From: Demequina litoralis
Lineage (GTDB): Bacteria > Actinomycetota > Actinomycetes > Actinomycetales > Demequinaceae
DNA: 64,000 bases
NCBI RefSeq assembly: GCF_030418455.1
Contig: NZ_JAUHPW010000001.1
Coordinates: forward strand, 310,001-374,000
Reading direction: 5' to 3'
Shown one piece after another: positions 36,336-44,245 of the stretch (its first letter is position 1; every line of letters begins with the position of its first letter). A program made the position numbers and the translations under genes. The notes under the pieces are model-generated. The model saw only the letters and a list, made by a program, of their open reading frames with translations, made no database searches and was not told the origin of the DNA.

Positions 36336-36845
36336 ATGACCGAGCAGACCGACACCGTGGCCGCCGACGCCGACCTCGACATCACGCCCGGCGAGGGCGC
36401 CGCGCACGCCCGCACCCCCAAGCACCCGAAGGCCTTCTACACCGCGGAGGCGCACGCGACCGGCGACGGCCGCAACGGGCATGTGACCACGAGCGACGGC
36501 CTGCTCGACCTCGACCTCGTCATCCCCAACCCGATCACCAAGCCCAAGAAGACCAACCCCGAGCAGCTCTTCGCGTCCGGCTTCGCGGCGTGCTTCAACT
36601 CGGCGTTCCAGGGGGCGGCGAAGCTGCTCAAGGTGAAGCTGCCCGCCTCCGAGGTGACGGCCCGCGTGGGCATCGGCCCCGTCGCGCTCAACCGCTTCGG
36701 GCTGGGCGTGCGACTCACCGTGACCGCCGCCGGGATCGACCAGGAGACCGCGGAGCGGGTGGCCTCCAAGGCCGAGGAGATGTGCCCCTACTCGAACGCG
36801 ACGCGCGGCAACATCCCCGTCGAGATCGAGGTCAGGGTCAAGTAA
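36336..36845 (+). CDS. ohr: Organic hydroperoxide resistance protein (Ohr/OsmC family)
   Basis: 169 residues. The two redox cysteines are in place: FAACFNSAFQGAAK and EMCPYSNATRGNIPVEI; LFASGFAACF is the Ohr active-site helix. It reduces organic peroxides using thiols. Residues 1-30 form a low-complexity acidic extension not usual for Ohr (about 140 residues). GGAGG lies just before the ATG. Expression is probably released when the divergent TetR leaves the operator at 36284. Confidence 0.93.
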   Translation: MTEQTDTVAADADLDITPGEGAAHARTPKHPKAFYTAEAHATGDGRNGHVTTSDGLLDLDLVIPNPITKPKKTNPEQLFASGFAACFNSAFQGAAKLLKVKLPASEVTARVGIGPVALNRFGLGVRLTVTAAGIDQETAERVASKAEEMCPYSNATRGNIPVEIEVRVK

Positions 36846-36863
36846 AAGCCCTCCCAAGGGAAT

Positions 36864-36917
36864 ACCAGCCTCCGCGGGGTGCGTCTGTCATGATGGTCAC
36901 ACCCTGAGGAGGCTGGT
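36864..36917 (+). promoter_or_regulatory. treY leader hairpin masking the ribosome-binding site
   Basis: Perfect 10-bp arms ACCAGCCTCC (36864-36873) and GGAGGCTGGT (36908-36917), with an inner GGGTG/CACCC stem. The 3' arm contains the GGAGG of treY, whose ATG is at 36925. The fold would hide the Shine-Dalgarno. A short T-rich run (TTCTCTCT) follows, so it could instead terminate ohr transcription. Confidence 0.5.
36886..36901. promoter_or_regulatory. CRP/GlxR-like site upstream of treY
   Basis: TGTCA-TGATGG-TCACA differs at one base from the CRP/GlxR consensus TGTGA-N6-TCACA. It lies 24 bases before the treY start, inside the loop of the leader hairpin. Confidence 0.4.
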
Positions 36918-36924
36918 TCTCTCT

Positions 36925-39450
36925 ATGACGACAGACGTCACGCACGAACGATCGAGGAGCACGAGGAGGCAGGGTCACCGCGCCGACGCGCAGGTACCCG
37001 TGTCGACGTACCGGCTGCAGCTGAGCGAGGACTTCACCTTCGCGGACGCGGCGGCACGCCTCGACTACTTCGCATCGCTGGGCGTGTCCCACCTGTACCT
37101 CTCCCCCATCCTCACCGCGGCGCCCGGGTCCACGCACTTCTACGACGTGGTGGACCACTCGCGGATCGCCGAGGTGCTCGGCGGCGAGCAGGGGCTGCGC
37201 AACCTCTCGTGGCAGGCCGGCGAGCGCGGCATCGGGCTCGTGGCCGACGTGGTGCCGAACCACATGGCGGTGCCCACCCCGGCCTTCCACAACAAGGCGC
37301 TGTGGTCGGTGCTGGAGCACGGCCTCGAGTCCCCGTTCGCGCACTGGTTCGACGTCGACTGGGAGTCCGGCGAGCCGGTGCTCATGCCGGTGCTGGGCCA
37401 GCGCATCGGCACCGTGCTGTCCGCCGGTGAGCTGTCCGTCGAGCACATGGTCGTTCCGGGCCACGAGGACCGCGGCGAGGTCCCGGTGCTCCGCTACTGG
37501 GACCACGTGTTCCCCATCCGCGCGGGCACCGAGCACCTGCCGCTCGCGTCGCTCGTCGAGGAGCAGCACTATCGGCTCGCGTACTGGCGCGTGGCCAACG
37601 AGGAGCTCAACTACCGGCGCTTCTTCGACGTCGGCTCGCTCGTGGCCGTGCGCGTCGAGGACCAGGACGTCTTCGACGCGACGCACGAGCGCATCGTCGC
37701 CCTCGTCAACGACGGCACCCTGCAGGGCCTGCGCATCGACCACCCGGACGGCCTCGCGGACCCCGAGGGCTACATCGCGCGCCTGTCCGAGGCGACCGAC
37801 GGCGCCTGGATCGTCGTGGAGAAGATCCTCGAGGACGAGGAGCGCCTCCCCACCACGTGGCGCTGCGCGGGCACCACCGGCTACGACGCATCGTGGCGCG
37901 TGGGCGCACTGCTCCGCGACCCCTCGGGCGCCGCCCCCCTTGCGGGCACGCTCCACCGGGTCGCCGGAGACGCGATGGGCGAGCTGCCCGACATGATCGA
38001 CGCGGCCAAGTGGGAGATCGTCCGCGAGTCGCTGTCGAGCGAGGTGCACCGCCTCGCCACGATCGCGCACAACGTCTGCACCACCGATGTGCGCCTGCGC
38101 GACCACACGTGGCGCTCGCTCTACGACTGCCTGCGCACGCTCCTCGTCACCTTCGACCGCTACCGCGCGTACGTCATCGCGGGCGAGAAGGCGCGCCCCG
38201 CCTCGGCCGAGGTCATCGACCATGCCGCCGAGCGCGCCCGCCGCGTGCTGGACCCCGAGCGGTACGAGACCCTCGACGTCGTGGTGGACCTGCTCAAGGG
38301 CGCCGAGGTGGGCTCCGCCGGCCGCACCACGGACGCGAAGCGCAACGAGCTCATCACCCGCTTCCAGCAGGCCTGCGGCGCGGTCATGGCGAAGGGCGTC
38401 GAGGACACCGCGTACTACCGGTGGACGCACCTGCTGCCGCTGTGCGAGGTCGGCTCCCCCGCGGGCCGCTTCGCGATGCCGCCGGCGGCCTTCCACGCGT
38501 GGGCGCACGAGCAGCAGCAGATCTTCCCGCACGCGATGACGTGCCTGTCGACCCACGACACCAAGCGCTCGGAGGACGTGCGGGCGCGCCTCGGCGTGCT
38601 GTCCGAGGCGGCGGACCAGTGGGACGAGCTGGTCCAGCACCTGCGCACCATCACCGAGGAGCTGCGGCCCGCGGAGCTGGACGGCCGCACCGAGAACCTC
38701 TGGTGGCAGACCCTGGTGGGCACCTCGGACGAGGACGGGCTCATGGAGTGGGACCGTCTCGAGGGCTACCTCGTCAAGGCGATGCGCGAGGCCAAGTCGC
38801 ACACCACGTGGACGTCGGTCAACGAGACCTACGAGTCGCAGGTGCTGTGGTTCGCGCAGACCACCCACGGGGACCCCGCGGTGCGCGAGGCGGTCGACGG
38901 CTGGCACCGGCTCACCGCGACCGGCGTGCGCGCGTCGATCCTCGGCCAGAAGCTGCTCCAGCTCACCATCCCCGGCGTCCCCGACGTCTACCAGGGCACC
39001 GAGCTGCTCGCGCCGAGCCTCGTCGACCCCGACAACCGCCGTCCGGTCGACTTCGACCTGCGCGGCGAGACCCTGCGCCGGCTCAGCCGCCGCGCGAAGC
39101 CGCGCGGGCTCGCCGAGGAGAAGATGCTCGTCACCATGGCGGCCCTGCGGATCCGCCGCGACCACCCGGAGGCCTTCATCGGCGCCGACTCCGGCTACGT
39201 GCCCCTCGCATCGTCCTCGGGTCATGCGGTGGTCTTCGCGCGCACCGTGAGCGACGAGCCCGTCGCCATCACGGTCGTGACCCGCGCGGGGCTCGAGCTC
39301 GAGCGGCTCGGCGGCTGGTCCGAGCACACCGTCCAGCTGCCCGAGGGGCACTGGCGCGACGTCATCGGCCGCCAGGTGGTGGAGGGCGGACCCGCACCGC
39401 TCGCCCAGCTGCTGCGCAGCCACCCCGTCGCCCTCCTGGAGCGGGTGTGA
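36925..39450 (+). CDS. treY: Malto-oligosyltrehalose synthase (TreY)
   Basis: 841 residues, GH13. STYRLQLSEDFTFADAAARL and YLSPILTAAPGSTHFYDVVD mark the TreY N-terminus. Catalytic region: LRIDHPDGLADPEGYIARL (nucleophile Asp), WIVVEKILEDEERLP (acid Glu) and MTCLSTHDTKRSEDVRARL. It isomerises the reducing-end linkage of malto-oligosaccharides to alpha,alpha-1,1 trehalose. It overlaps treZ (GTGA). A GGACGATGC copy at 39208-39216 lies in the C-terminal domain. No treX debranching gene is adjacent. Confidence 0.97.
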   Translation: MTTDVTHERSRSTRRQGHRADAQVPVSTYRLQLSEDFTFADAAARLDYFASLGVSHLYLSPILTAAPGSTHFYDVVDHSRIAEVLGGEQGLRNLSWQAGERGIGLVADVVPNHMAVPTPAFHNKALWSVLEHGLESPFAHWFDVDWESGEPVLMPVLGQRIGTVLSAGELSVEHMVVPGHEDRGEVPVLRYWDHVFPIRAGTEHLPLASLVEEQHYRLAYWRVANEELNYRRFFDVGSLVAVRVEDQDVFDATHERIVALVNDGTLQGLRIDHPDGLADPEGYIARLSEATDGAWIVVEKILEDEERLPTTWRCAGTTGYDASWRVGALLRDPSGAAPLAGTLHRVAGDAMGELPDMIDAAKWEIVRESLSSEVHRLATIAHNVCTTDVRLRDHTWRSLYDCLRTLLVTFDRYRAYVIAGEKARPASAEVIDHAAERARRVLDPERYETLDVVVDLLKGAEVGSAGRTTDAKRNELITRFQQACGAVMAKGVEDTAYYRWTHLLPLCEVGSPAGRFAMPPAAFHAWAHEQQQIFPHAMTCLSTHDTKRSEDVRARLGVLSEAADQWDELVQHLRTITEELRPAELDGRTENLWWQTLVGTSDEDGLMEWDRLEGYLVKAMREAKSHTTWTSVNETYESQVLWFAQTTHGDPAVREAVDGWHRLTATGVRASILGQKLLQLTIPGVPDVYQGTELLAPSLVDPDNRRPVDFDLRGETLRRLSRRAKPRGLAEEKMLVTMAALRIRRDHPEAFIGADSGYVPLASSSGHAVVFARTVSDEPVAITVVTRAGLELERLGGWSEHTVQLPEGHWRDVIGRQVVEGGPAPLAQLLRSHPVALLERV

Positions 39451-41195
39451 ACGCGCCGGTGCGGGTCTGGGCGCCCGCCGCGAGCAAGGTCGAGTGCCGG
39501 ATCGGCCCGGCGGAGGCGCCGGTGTCCGCCGCGATGCGTCCCGCCGCCGACGGCTGGTGGGAGGGCCCGCGGCTGCCCGCGCGGACCGACTACGCGTTCG
39601 TCGTGGACGGCAACGGACCCTTCCCCGACCCCCGCAGCGCGTGGCAGCCGCACGGCGTGCACGGGCCCTCGCGGACCTTCGACGCCTCCGCGTACGCATG
39701 GGGCGACGATGCGTGGGCGGGCCTGGACGCCCGCGGCGCGGTCCACTACGAGTTGCACGTGGGCACCTTCACCCCCGGCGGCACGCTCGACGCGATCGAC
39801 GGCCACCAGCTGCGGGACCTCGCCGCGCGCGGGGTGCAGATGGTCGAGCTCATGCCGCTCGCCGCCTTCCCCGGCAACCGCGGCTGGGGCTACGACGGCG
39901 TCGCGCTGTACTCCGTGCATGAGGCCTACGGCGGCCCCGCCGCCCTGCAGCGCTTCGTCGACCGGGCGCACCAGCACGGCCTGGGCGTGTGCCTGGACAT
40001 CGTCTACAACCACCTGGGTCCCGACGGGAACTACCTCGCGCAGTACGGGCCGTACTTCACGGACGCGCACGAGACCCCGTGGGGCTGGGCGGTGAACCTC
40101 GACCAGCCGTCCGCGGAGGGCATGCGTCGCTTCATCGTCGACAACGCGCTGCGCTGGTTCGCGGACTTCCACGTGGACGCCCTCCGCCTGGACGCGGTGC
40201 ACGCTCTGGTGGACGACTCGGAGCGCCACATCCTCGCCGAGCTGGCCGACGAGACCGCGGCGCTCGCGGCCCGGCTCGGGCGGCCGCTGTCGCTCACCGC
40301 GGAGTCCGACCTCAACGACGTGGCCATGGTGACGCCCTCCTCGGAGGGCGGGCTCGGCATGACGGCCCAGTGGGCCGACGACGTCCACCATGCGCTGCAC
40401 GCGTACCTCACGGGCGAGCGTCACGGCTACTACTGCGACTTCGGGTCGATCGAGGTGCTCGACAAGGTCTACCGCGAGGTGTTCCTCCACGACGGGGGCT
40501 ACTCGACCTTCCGCGGCGAGGACTGGGGCGCCCCGGTGCCCGCGTCCACCGACCGGCGCAGGTTCGTCGTGTTCGCCTCGAACCACGACCAGGTGGGCAA
40601 CCGCGCGCTCGGGGACCGGCCGGGCTCGCGGCTGTCGGCCGGCGCACAGGCGGCCTCGCTCGCGCTCGTGCTGCTCTCCCCCTTCACCCCGATGCTGTTC
40701 ATGGGCGAGGAGTACGGGGAGACACGACCCTTCATGTTCTTCACGGACCACGACGAGCCGCTGGGCTCGGCCGTGTCCGAGGGGCGCATGAGCGAGTTCG
40801 CGGGCCACGGCTGGGAGGAGCTGTACGGCGGCGCGATCCAGGTGCCCGACCCCCAGGACCGGCAGACGTTCCTCCGCTCGAAGCTCGGGTCGGGGGTGTC
40901 GGCGGCGTCCGCGTCGCATCGGCTCATCGAGGAGTGGGTGGCCGCCGTCATGTCGGCGCGGGCGCTCACCCTCTCGGCCGAGGCCTGGGCCGCGTACCCC
41001 GCTGGCGCCTCGGAGCAGGCCCCGCGCCAGCTGACGATGCATGGGCCGGTGCTGGTGCACGCCAACCTCTCCGACTCCCCGATGCTGGTAGCGGCACCTT
41101 CCGAGGCCCTCGCAACCTTCGGGTCCGTGGAGGCCACGGAGGAGGGCCTGGTGCTCGCGCCTGACGCCGTGGCGCTGGTGGCGGCCGAGGGCTGA
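39447..41195 (+). CDS. treZ: Malto-oligosyltrehalose trehalohydrolase (TreZ)
   Basis: 582 residues, GH13. N-terminal carbohydrate-binding-like domain (VRVWAPAASKVECRI), then the barrel: LPLAAFPGNRGWGYDGV-like GNRGWGYDGVALYSVHEAYG, LDIVYNHLGPDGNYL, nucleophile FHVDALRLDAVHALVD, acid LTAESDLNDVAM, and FASNHDQVGNRALGDRPG. It releases trehalose from the TreY product. GTG at 39447 overlaps the treY stop. The pair makes trehalose, a stress solute, from glycogen or starch. Confidence 0.97.
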   Translation: MNAPVRVWAPAASKVECRIGPAEAPVSAAMRPAADGWWEGPRLPARTDYAFVVDGNGPFPDPRSAWQPHGVHGPSRTFDASAYAWGDDAWAGLDARGAVHYELHVGTFTPGGTLDAIDGHQLRDLAARGVQMVELMPLAAFPGNRGWGYDGVALYSVHEAYGGPAALQRFVDRAHQHGLGVCLDIVYNHLGPDGNYLAQYGPYFTDAHETPWGWAVNLDQPSAEGMRRFIVDNALRWFADFHVDALRLDAVHALVDDSERHILAELADETAALAARLGRPLSLTAESDLNDVAMVTPSSEGGLGMTAQWADDVHHALHAYLTGERHGYYCDFGSIEVLDKVYREVFLHDGGYSTFRGEDWGAPVPASTDRRRFVVFASNHDQVGNRALGDRPGSRLSAGAQAASLALVLLSPFTPMLFMGEEYGETRPFMFFTDHDEPLGSAVSEGRMSEFAGHGWEELYGGAIQVPDPQDRQTFLRSKLGSGVSAASASHRLIEEWVAAVMSARALTLSAEAWAAYPAGASEQAPRQLTMHGPVLVHANLSDSPMLVAAPSEALATFGSVEATEEGLVLAPDAVALVAAEG

Positions 41196-41315
41196 CTCAC
41201 GGCTGGCTTCACCGGTTCAGCTGCCGTCGCCGCTCTTCCCGTCGAGCTTGGAGCGAGGCCACCCGGGCATGCCGGTGCGGCGCCTCCCGTGGGGGTGGGC
41301 GCCGTCGGGGCGGGG

Positions 41316-42788
41316 TCATCTGGGTGGGTCGGTGGTGCCGGTGTCGTCGCGGTGGTCGGAGCGGTCGGTGGGGCGGATGTCGGTGATGTCGATTCGTAGT
41401 GCTGCCTTGCCGCCTTGGCGGGGTCGTTGGAGGGGGTCGACCGTGACGGGCGGGATGAACCACACCTCGGTGGCGGTGGCCTTGACCTGCCAGCCGTCGT
41501 CGTGGATCCGATGGTGGCAGCGTGTGCACAGGAGGACCCCGTTGGACAGGTCGGTGGGGCCGGAGTCCAGCTTCCACCAGGCGATATGGTGGGCGTCGCA
41601 CCATGCCACCGGGGCATGGCAGAACGCGCATCCACCGTCCCTCTCGGCGAGCGCGTGGCGTTGGGCGGGGGTGAAGTATCGGCGGGCGTAGCCCACGTCG
41701 AGGACCTGGGAGCCGCCACCGAGGACGATGGGGAGCATCCGCGCGTCGACCATCATGCGTCGCATCTGCCCGGCTGACAGCGGTGTCGAGACAGCGTCGC
41801 ACGATCCGAGCCCCACCCCGGTGGTGAGGGCGTCGTAGTCGATGCGGATCACGACCTCGGTCGACACCCCCGAGCCGGGCTGGTCGCAGCGCATCCCGTG
41901 ACGGGCGAGGTCTACCAGCGCGTCCACGCGGATCCGGCCCGCCTCCCCCGGAGGGGCCGCCCCCAATCCTTCGTCGCGGCGCTTGCGGAACGCGTCCTTG
42001 ACCTGTGCGTCGCACCACGTCTTGAGCGGTGCCGCCGATGCCGGATCCAGCAGGCCCGAGATCCGCACCATCCCGTCGGCGCCTTCCGTGAGGGACAGGT
42101 AGCGTTCGGCGCGCTGGCGCTTCTCCCGCTCCTCCCACCGGCCCTGGTCCCACCGGGCCCGCAGCTCCAGGCATGCCTTGCGCAGATCCGCCAACGACAG
42201 CTTCAACGCCTTCGCGACCAGCGCCTTCTCGACGTCCTCGCCCGCACCCTCGAGGGCCTCGAGGGTGTCGATCACCAGCGCCGCCTGCGCCGCCGACAGG
42301 TCGCCCGCCCTCACCGCGGCCGCCACATGCCCGAACCTCGGCGTCTCACCGCTCCCGCGTGCACCGGCACCATCCCCGGCGCCGCCGCTGCTGCTCGCGC
42401 CACCACCGCCGGCACCGCCACCACCGCCGGCGCCCGCGCCACCCGCACCGCCCGCATCGTCACCGTCGTCGTCGCCGTTGTCGAACAGCCGGCCCGTGAC
42501 GATCGCATCACGTGCCTGCCCGGCCGACCCGCCCCGCTTCTTCGCGACCATCCCGTTGGCGTTGCGGTGACCGCGCCTGCGCGCCATCCCGCCACCGGGC
42601 TTGTCCTTGGAGCGCCGCTCCGCCTCGGCCGCGAGCATCACCCCCGGCACGTCCGCGAGCCGCGCCAGCTTGCCCGCGACCTCCAACGCGGTCGCGAGCT
42701 CGTCCTCGGACAGGGTGCGCAGGTCGCGCTGCTCGAAGGGCTTGAGCGGCACCAAGCCCTTCGCGACATCCAGCACCGAGAACTCCAT
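41316..42788 (-). CDS. DUF222-HNH endonuclease (13E12-type repeat family protein)
   Basis: 490 residues. The N-terminal DUF222 domain is interrupted by a Gly/Ala/Asp tract (about residues 103-145) and continues to VRAGDLSAAQAALVIDTLEAL and PLKTWCDAQVKDAFRKRRDE. The C-terminal HNH zinc-finger nuclease has CAFCHAPVAWCDAHHIAWW and LSNGVLLCTRCHHRIHDDGW. Such genes occur in many copies in actinobacteria, including M. tuberculosis 13E12 elements, and behave as mobile or selfish genes; host function is unknown. Lower-complexity third positions and its isolation agree with a mobile origin. Confidence 0.93.
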   Translation of the reverse strand: MEFSVLDVAKGLVPLKPFEQRDLRTLSEDELATALEVAGKLARLADVPGVMLAAEAERRSKDKPGGGMARRRGHRNANGMVAKKRGGSAGQARDAIVTGRLFDNGDDDGDDAGGAGGAGAGGGGGAGGGGASSSGGAGDGAGARGSGETPRFGHVAAAVRAGDLSAAQAALVIDTLEALEGAGEDVEKALVAKALKLSLADLRKACLELRARWDQGRWEEREKRQRAERYLSLTEGADGMVRISGLLDPASAAPLKTWCDAQVKDAFRKRRDEGLGAAPPGEAGRIRVDALVDLARHGMRCDQPGSGVSTEVVIRIDYDALTTGVGLGSCDAVSTPLSAGQMRRMMVDARMLPIVLGGGSQVLDVGYARRYFTPAQRHALAERDGGCAFCHAPVAWCDAHHIAWWKLDSGPTDLSNGVLLCTRCHHRIHDDGWQVKATATEVWFIPPVTVDPLQRPRQGGKAALRIDITDIRPTDRSDHRDDTGTTDPPR

Positions 42789-42842
42789 GCGACAAGTCCA
42801 CCACGAGGGTCAGACAACGCCCAGAAACCATCACCCCAGGTA

Positions 42843-42879
42843 TGTGGACAGTTTCCACCCCGACACGGCCTGTGGACAT
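42843..42879. other. Two DnaA-box-like 9-mers
   Basis: TGTGGACAG (42843-42851) and TGTGGACAT (42871-42879) each differ by one base from TGTGGACAA, the reverse of the high-GC DnaA box TTGTCCACA. They lie in the 200-base gap upstream of the HNH gene. The first also forms GTGGA/TCCAC symmetry. No AT-rich stretch is nearby, so this is not an origin. Confidence 0.25.
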
Positions 42880-42988
42880 CACCCCGCCCGAGCACGCGCG
42901 GACGCGGGGACACGACAGCGAGGCGACTGACGCGCACCCAGCGGGCACGGAGCCACCGCCCCCAGGCCCCGACCCGGCACCCGCGAGG

Positions 42989-43171
42989 CTACGCGTTCAG
43001 CGCCTCGAACACGTCGTAGATCAGGAACGCGGGCCACACCAGCGCCTGCAGCAGCGCGCCGACGTGCTCCCAGAAGCCGTCCGCCTGCTGCCAGAACCAC
43101 ACCGCCGACCCGACGATCGCCAGGAAGTAGGTGCCGCCCCACCCCGCGTTCGCGCCCGTGTTGCTGCTCAT
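42989..43171 (-). CDS. Small two-helix membrane protein of unknown function
   Basis: 60 residues from the ATG at 43171; a GTG one codon upstream is possible. The sequence runs from a polar start (SSNTGANAGWGG) into TYFLAIVGSAVWFWQQADGF and a second hydrophobic stretch (VGALLQALVWPAFLIYDVFE). The pattern GFW...ALVWPAFLIY resembles short conserved membrane proteins seen across bacteria, but I know no function. It lies between the HNH gene and ppk2, divergent from ppk2. Confidence 0.75.
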   Translation of the reverse strand: MSSNTGANAGWGGTYFLAIVGSAVWFWQQADGFWEHVGALLQALVWPAFLIYDVFEALNA

Positions 43172-43292
43172 CACCGCTCACCCCCCGAAGAGGCGCCGAT
43201 GCGCCCCACCTCCCGGTCTAGCAGGACCGCCGCCCTGCCGCGACCCGCAGGGCGTGGTTATCGTGGCGGCAACAGGCATCGAGGGGGCTGCC

Positions 43293-44171
43293 ATGACGGA
43301 GACAGGCTGGCGGGATCGGCCGTCGGAGATCCTGCGCGTGGGCGAGGGCTTCGACCTCGGAACCTTCGACACCCGCGCCACACCCGGCTTCACCGGCGGC
43401 AAGGTCGAGGGCAAGGCGGCGCGGGCGCGGCTCGGCGAACGGCTGTCGGACCTCCAGGAGATGCTGTACGCGGAGGGGCGTTCCGGCGGCGGCCGCGCCG
43501 TGGTGCTCGTCCTCCAGGGCATGGACACGTCGGGGAAGGGAGGCATCTCACGCCACGTGCTCGGCATGGTCGACCCGCAGGGCGTCGCGGTCAGGTCGTT
43601 CGGCGCGCCCACGCCGGAGGAGCTCCAGCATCACTACCTGTGGCGCGTGCGGCGCGCCCTCCCCCGCCCGGGGCGCATCGGGGTCTTCGACCGCTCGCAC
43701 TACGAGGACGTGCTCGTCGCGCGGGTCGCGAGGCTCGTCGAGGGCGATCCGTGGCAGCACCGGTACGCCGAGATCAACCGCTTCGAGCGCGAGACCGAGG
43801 CCGCAGGCATCACCGTGGTGAAGATCGCGCTGATGATCTCGCCGGAGGAGCAGCTGGCGCGCCTCGGGGAACGTCTCGAGCGCCCGGAGAAGTTCTGGAA
43901 GTACGACCCGAGCGACCTCGACGCACGAGAGCGCTGGGACGAGTACATGCACGCCTACCAGGATGTCTTCGACGCCACCTCGACGTCCTCGGCCCCGTGG
44001 CACGTGGTCCCCGCCGACCGCAAATGGTACGCGCGACTCGCGGTGACGCAGCTGCTCGTCGACACGCTCGAGGACTTGCACCTCTCCTGGCCCGAGGCCA
44101 CCTTCGACGTCGGGGCGGAGCGGGCGCGCTTCCGGGCGCTCCTGCCGGTGGACGATGCGGTGGCCGGGTAG
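43293..44171 (+). CDS. ppk2: Polyphosphate kinase 2 family protein
   Basis: 292 residues, P-loop kinase. Walker A VLQGMDTSGKGGISRHVLG, lid region RSFGAPTPEELQHHYLWRVR, Walker B RIGVFDRSHYEDVLVARV, and FWKYDPSDLDARERW in the C-terminal part are the PPK2 blocks. It moves phosphate between polyphosphate and nucleotides; single-domain proteins of this type prefer AMP or ADP as acceptor, and which one cannot be told here. ATG at 43293 follows GAGGGGG. The last codons include a GGACGATGC copy (44150-44158, Val-Asp-Asp-Ala). Confidence 0.92.
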   Translation: MTETGWRDRPSEILRVGEGFDLGTFDTRATPGFTGGKVEGKAARARLGERLSDLQEMLYAEGRSGGGRAVVLVLQGMDTSGKGGISRHVLGMVDPQGVAVRSFGAPTPEELQHHYLWRVRRALPRPGRIGVFDRSHYEDVLVARVARLVEGDPWQHRYAEINRFERETEAAGITVVKIALMISPEEQLARLGERLERPEKFWKYDPSDLDARERWDEYMHAYQDVFDATSTSSAPWHVVPADRKWYARLAVTQLLVDTLEDLHLSWPEATFDVGAERARFRALLPVDDAVAG

Positions 44172-44245
44172 GCGACGACGGCGGCCGGCCGGCCGATAGC
44201 CGCGTCGCCCGCACGCGCGCACGGTGCGCGCGGCGCGACCCCTGC

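Noticed and set aside
41279-41303. GGCGCC-armed dyad after the HNH gene as a terminator
   Set aside because: The arms are self-complementary GC hexamers with poor inner pairing and no T-run; such dyads are common by chance at this base composition.
42789-42988. A replication origin near the DnaA-box-like sites
   Set aside because: Only two imperfect boxes, no AT-rich element, and no dnaA, dnaN or parAB genes nearby.
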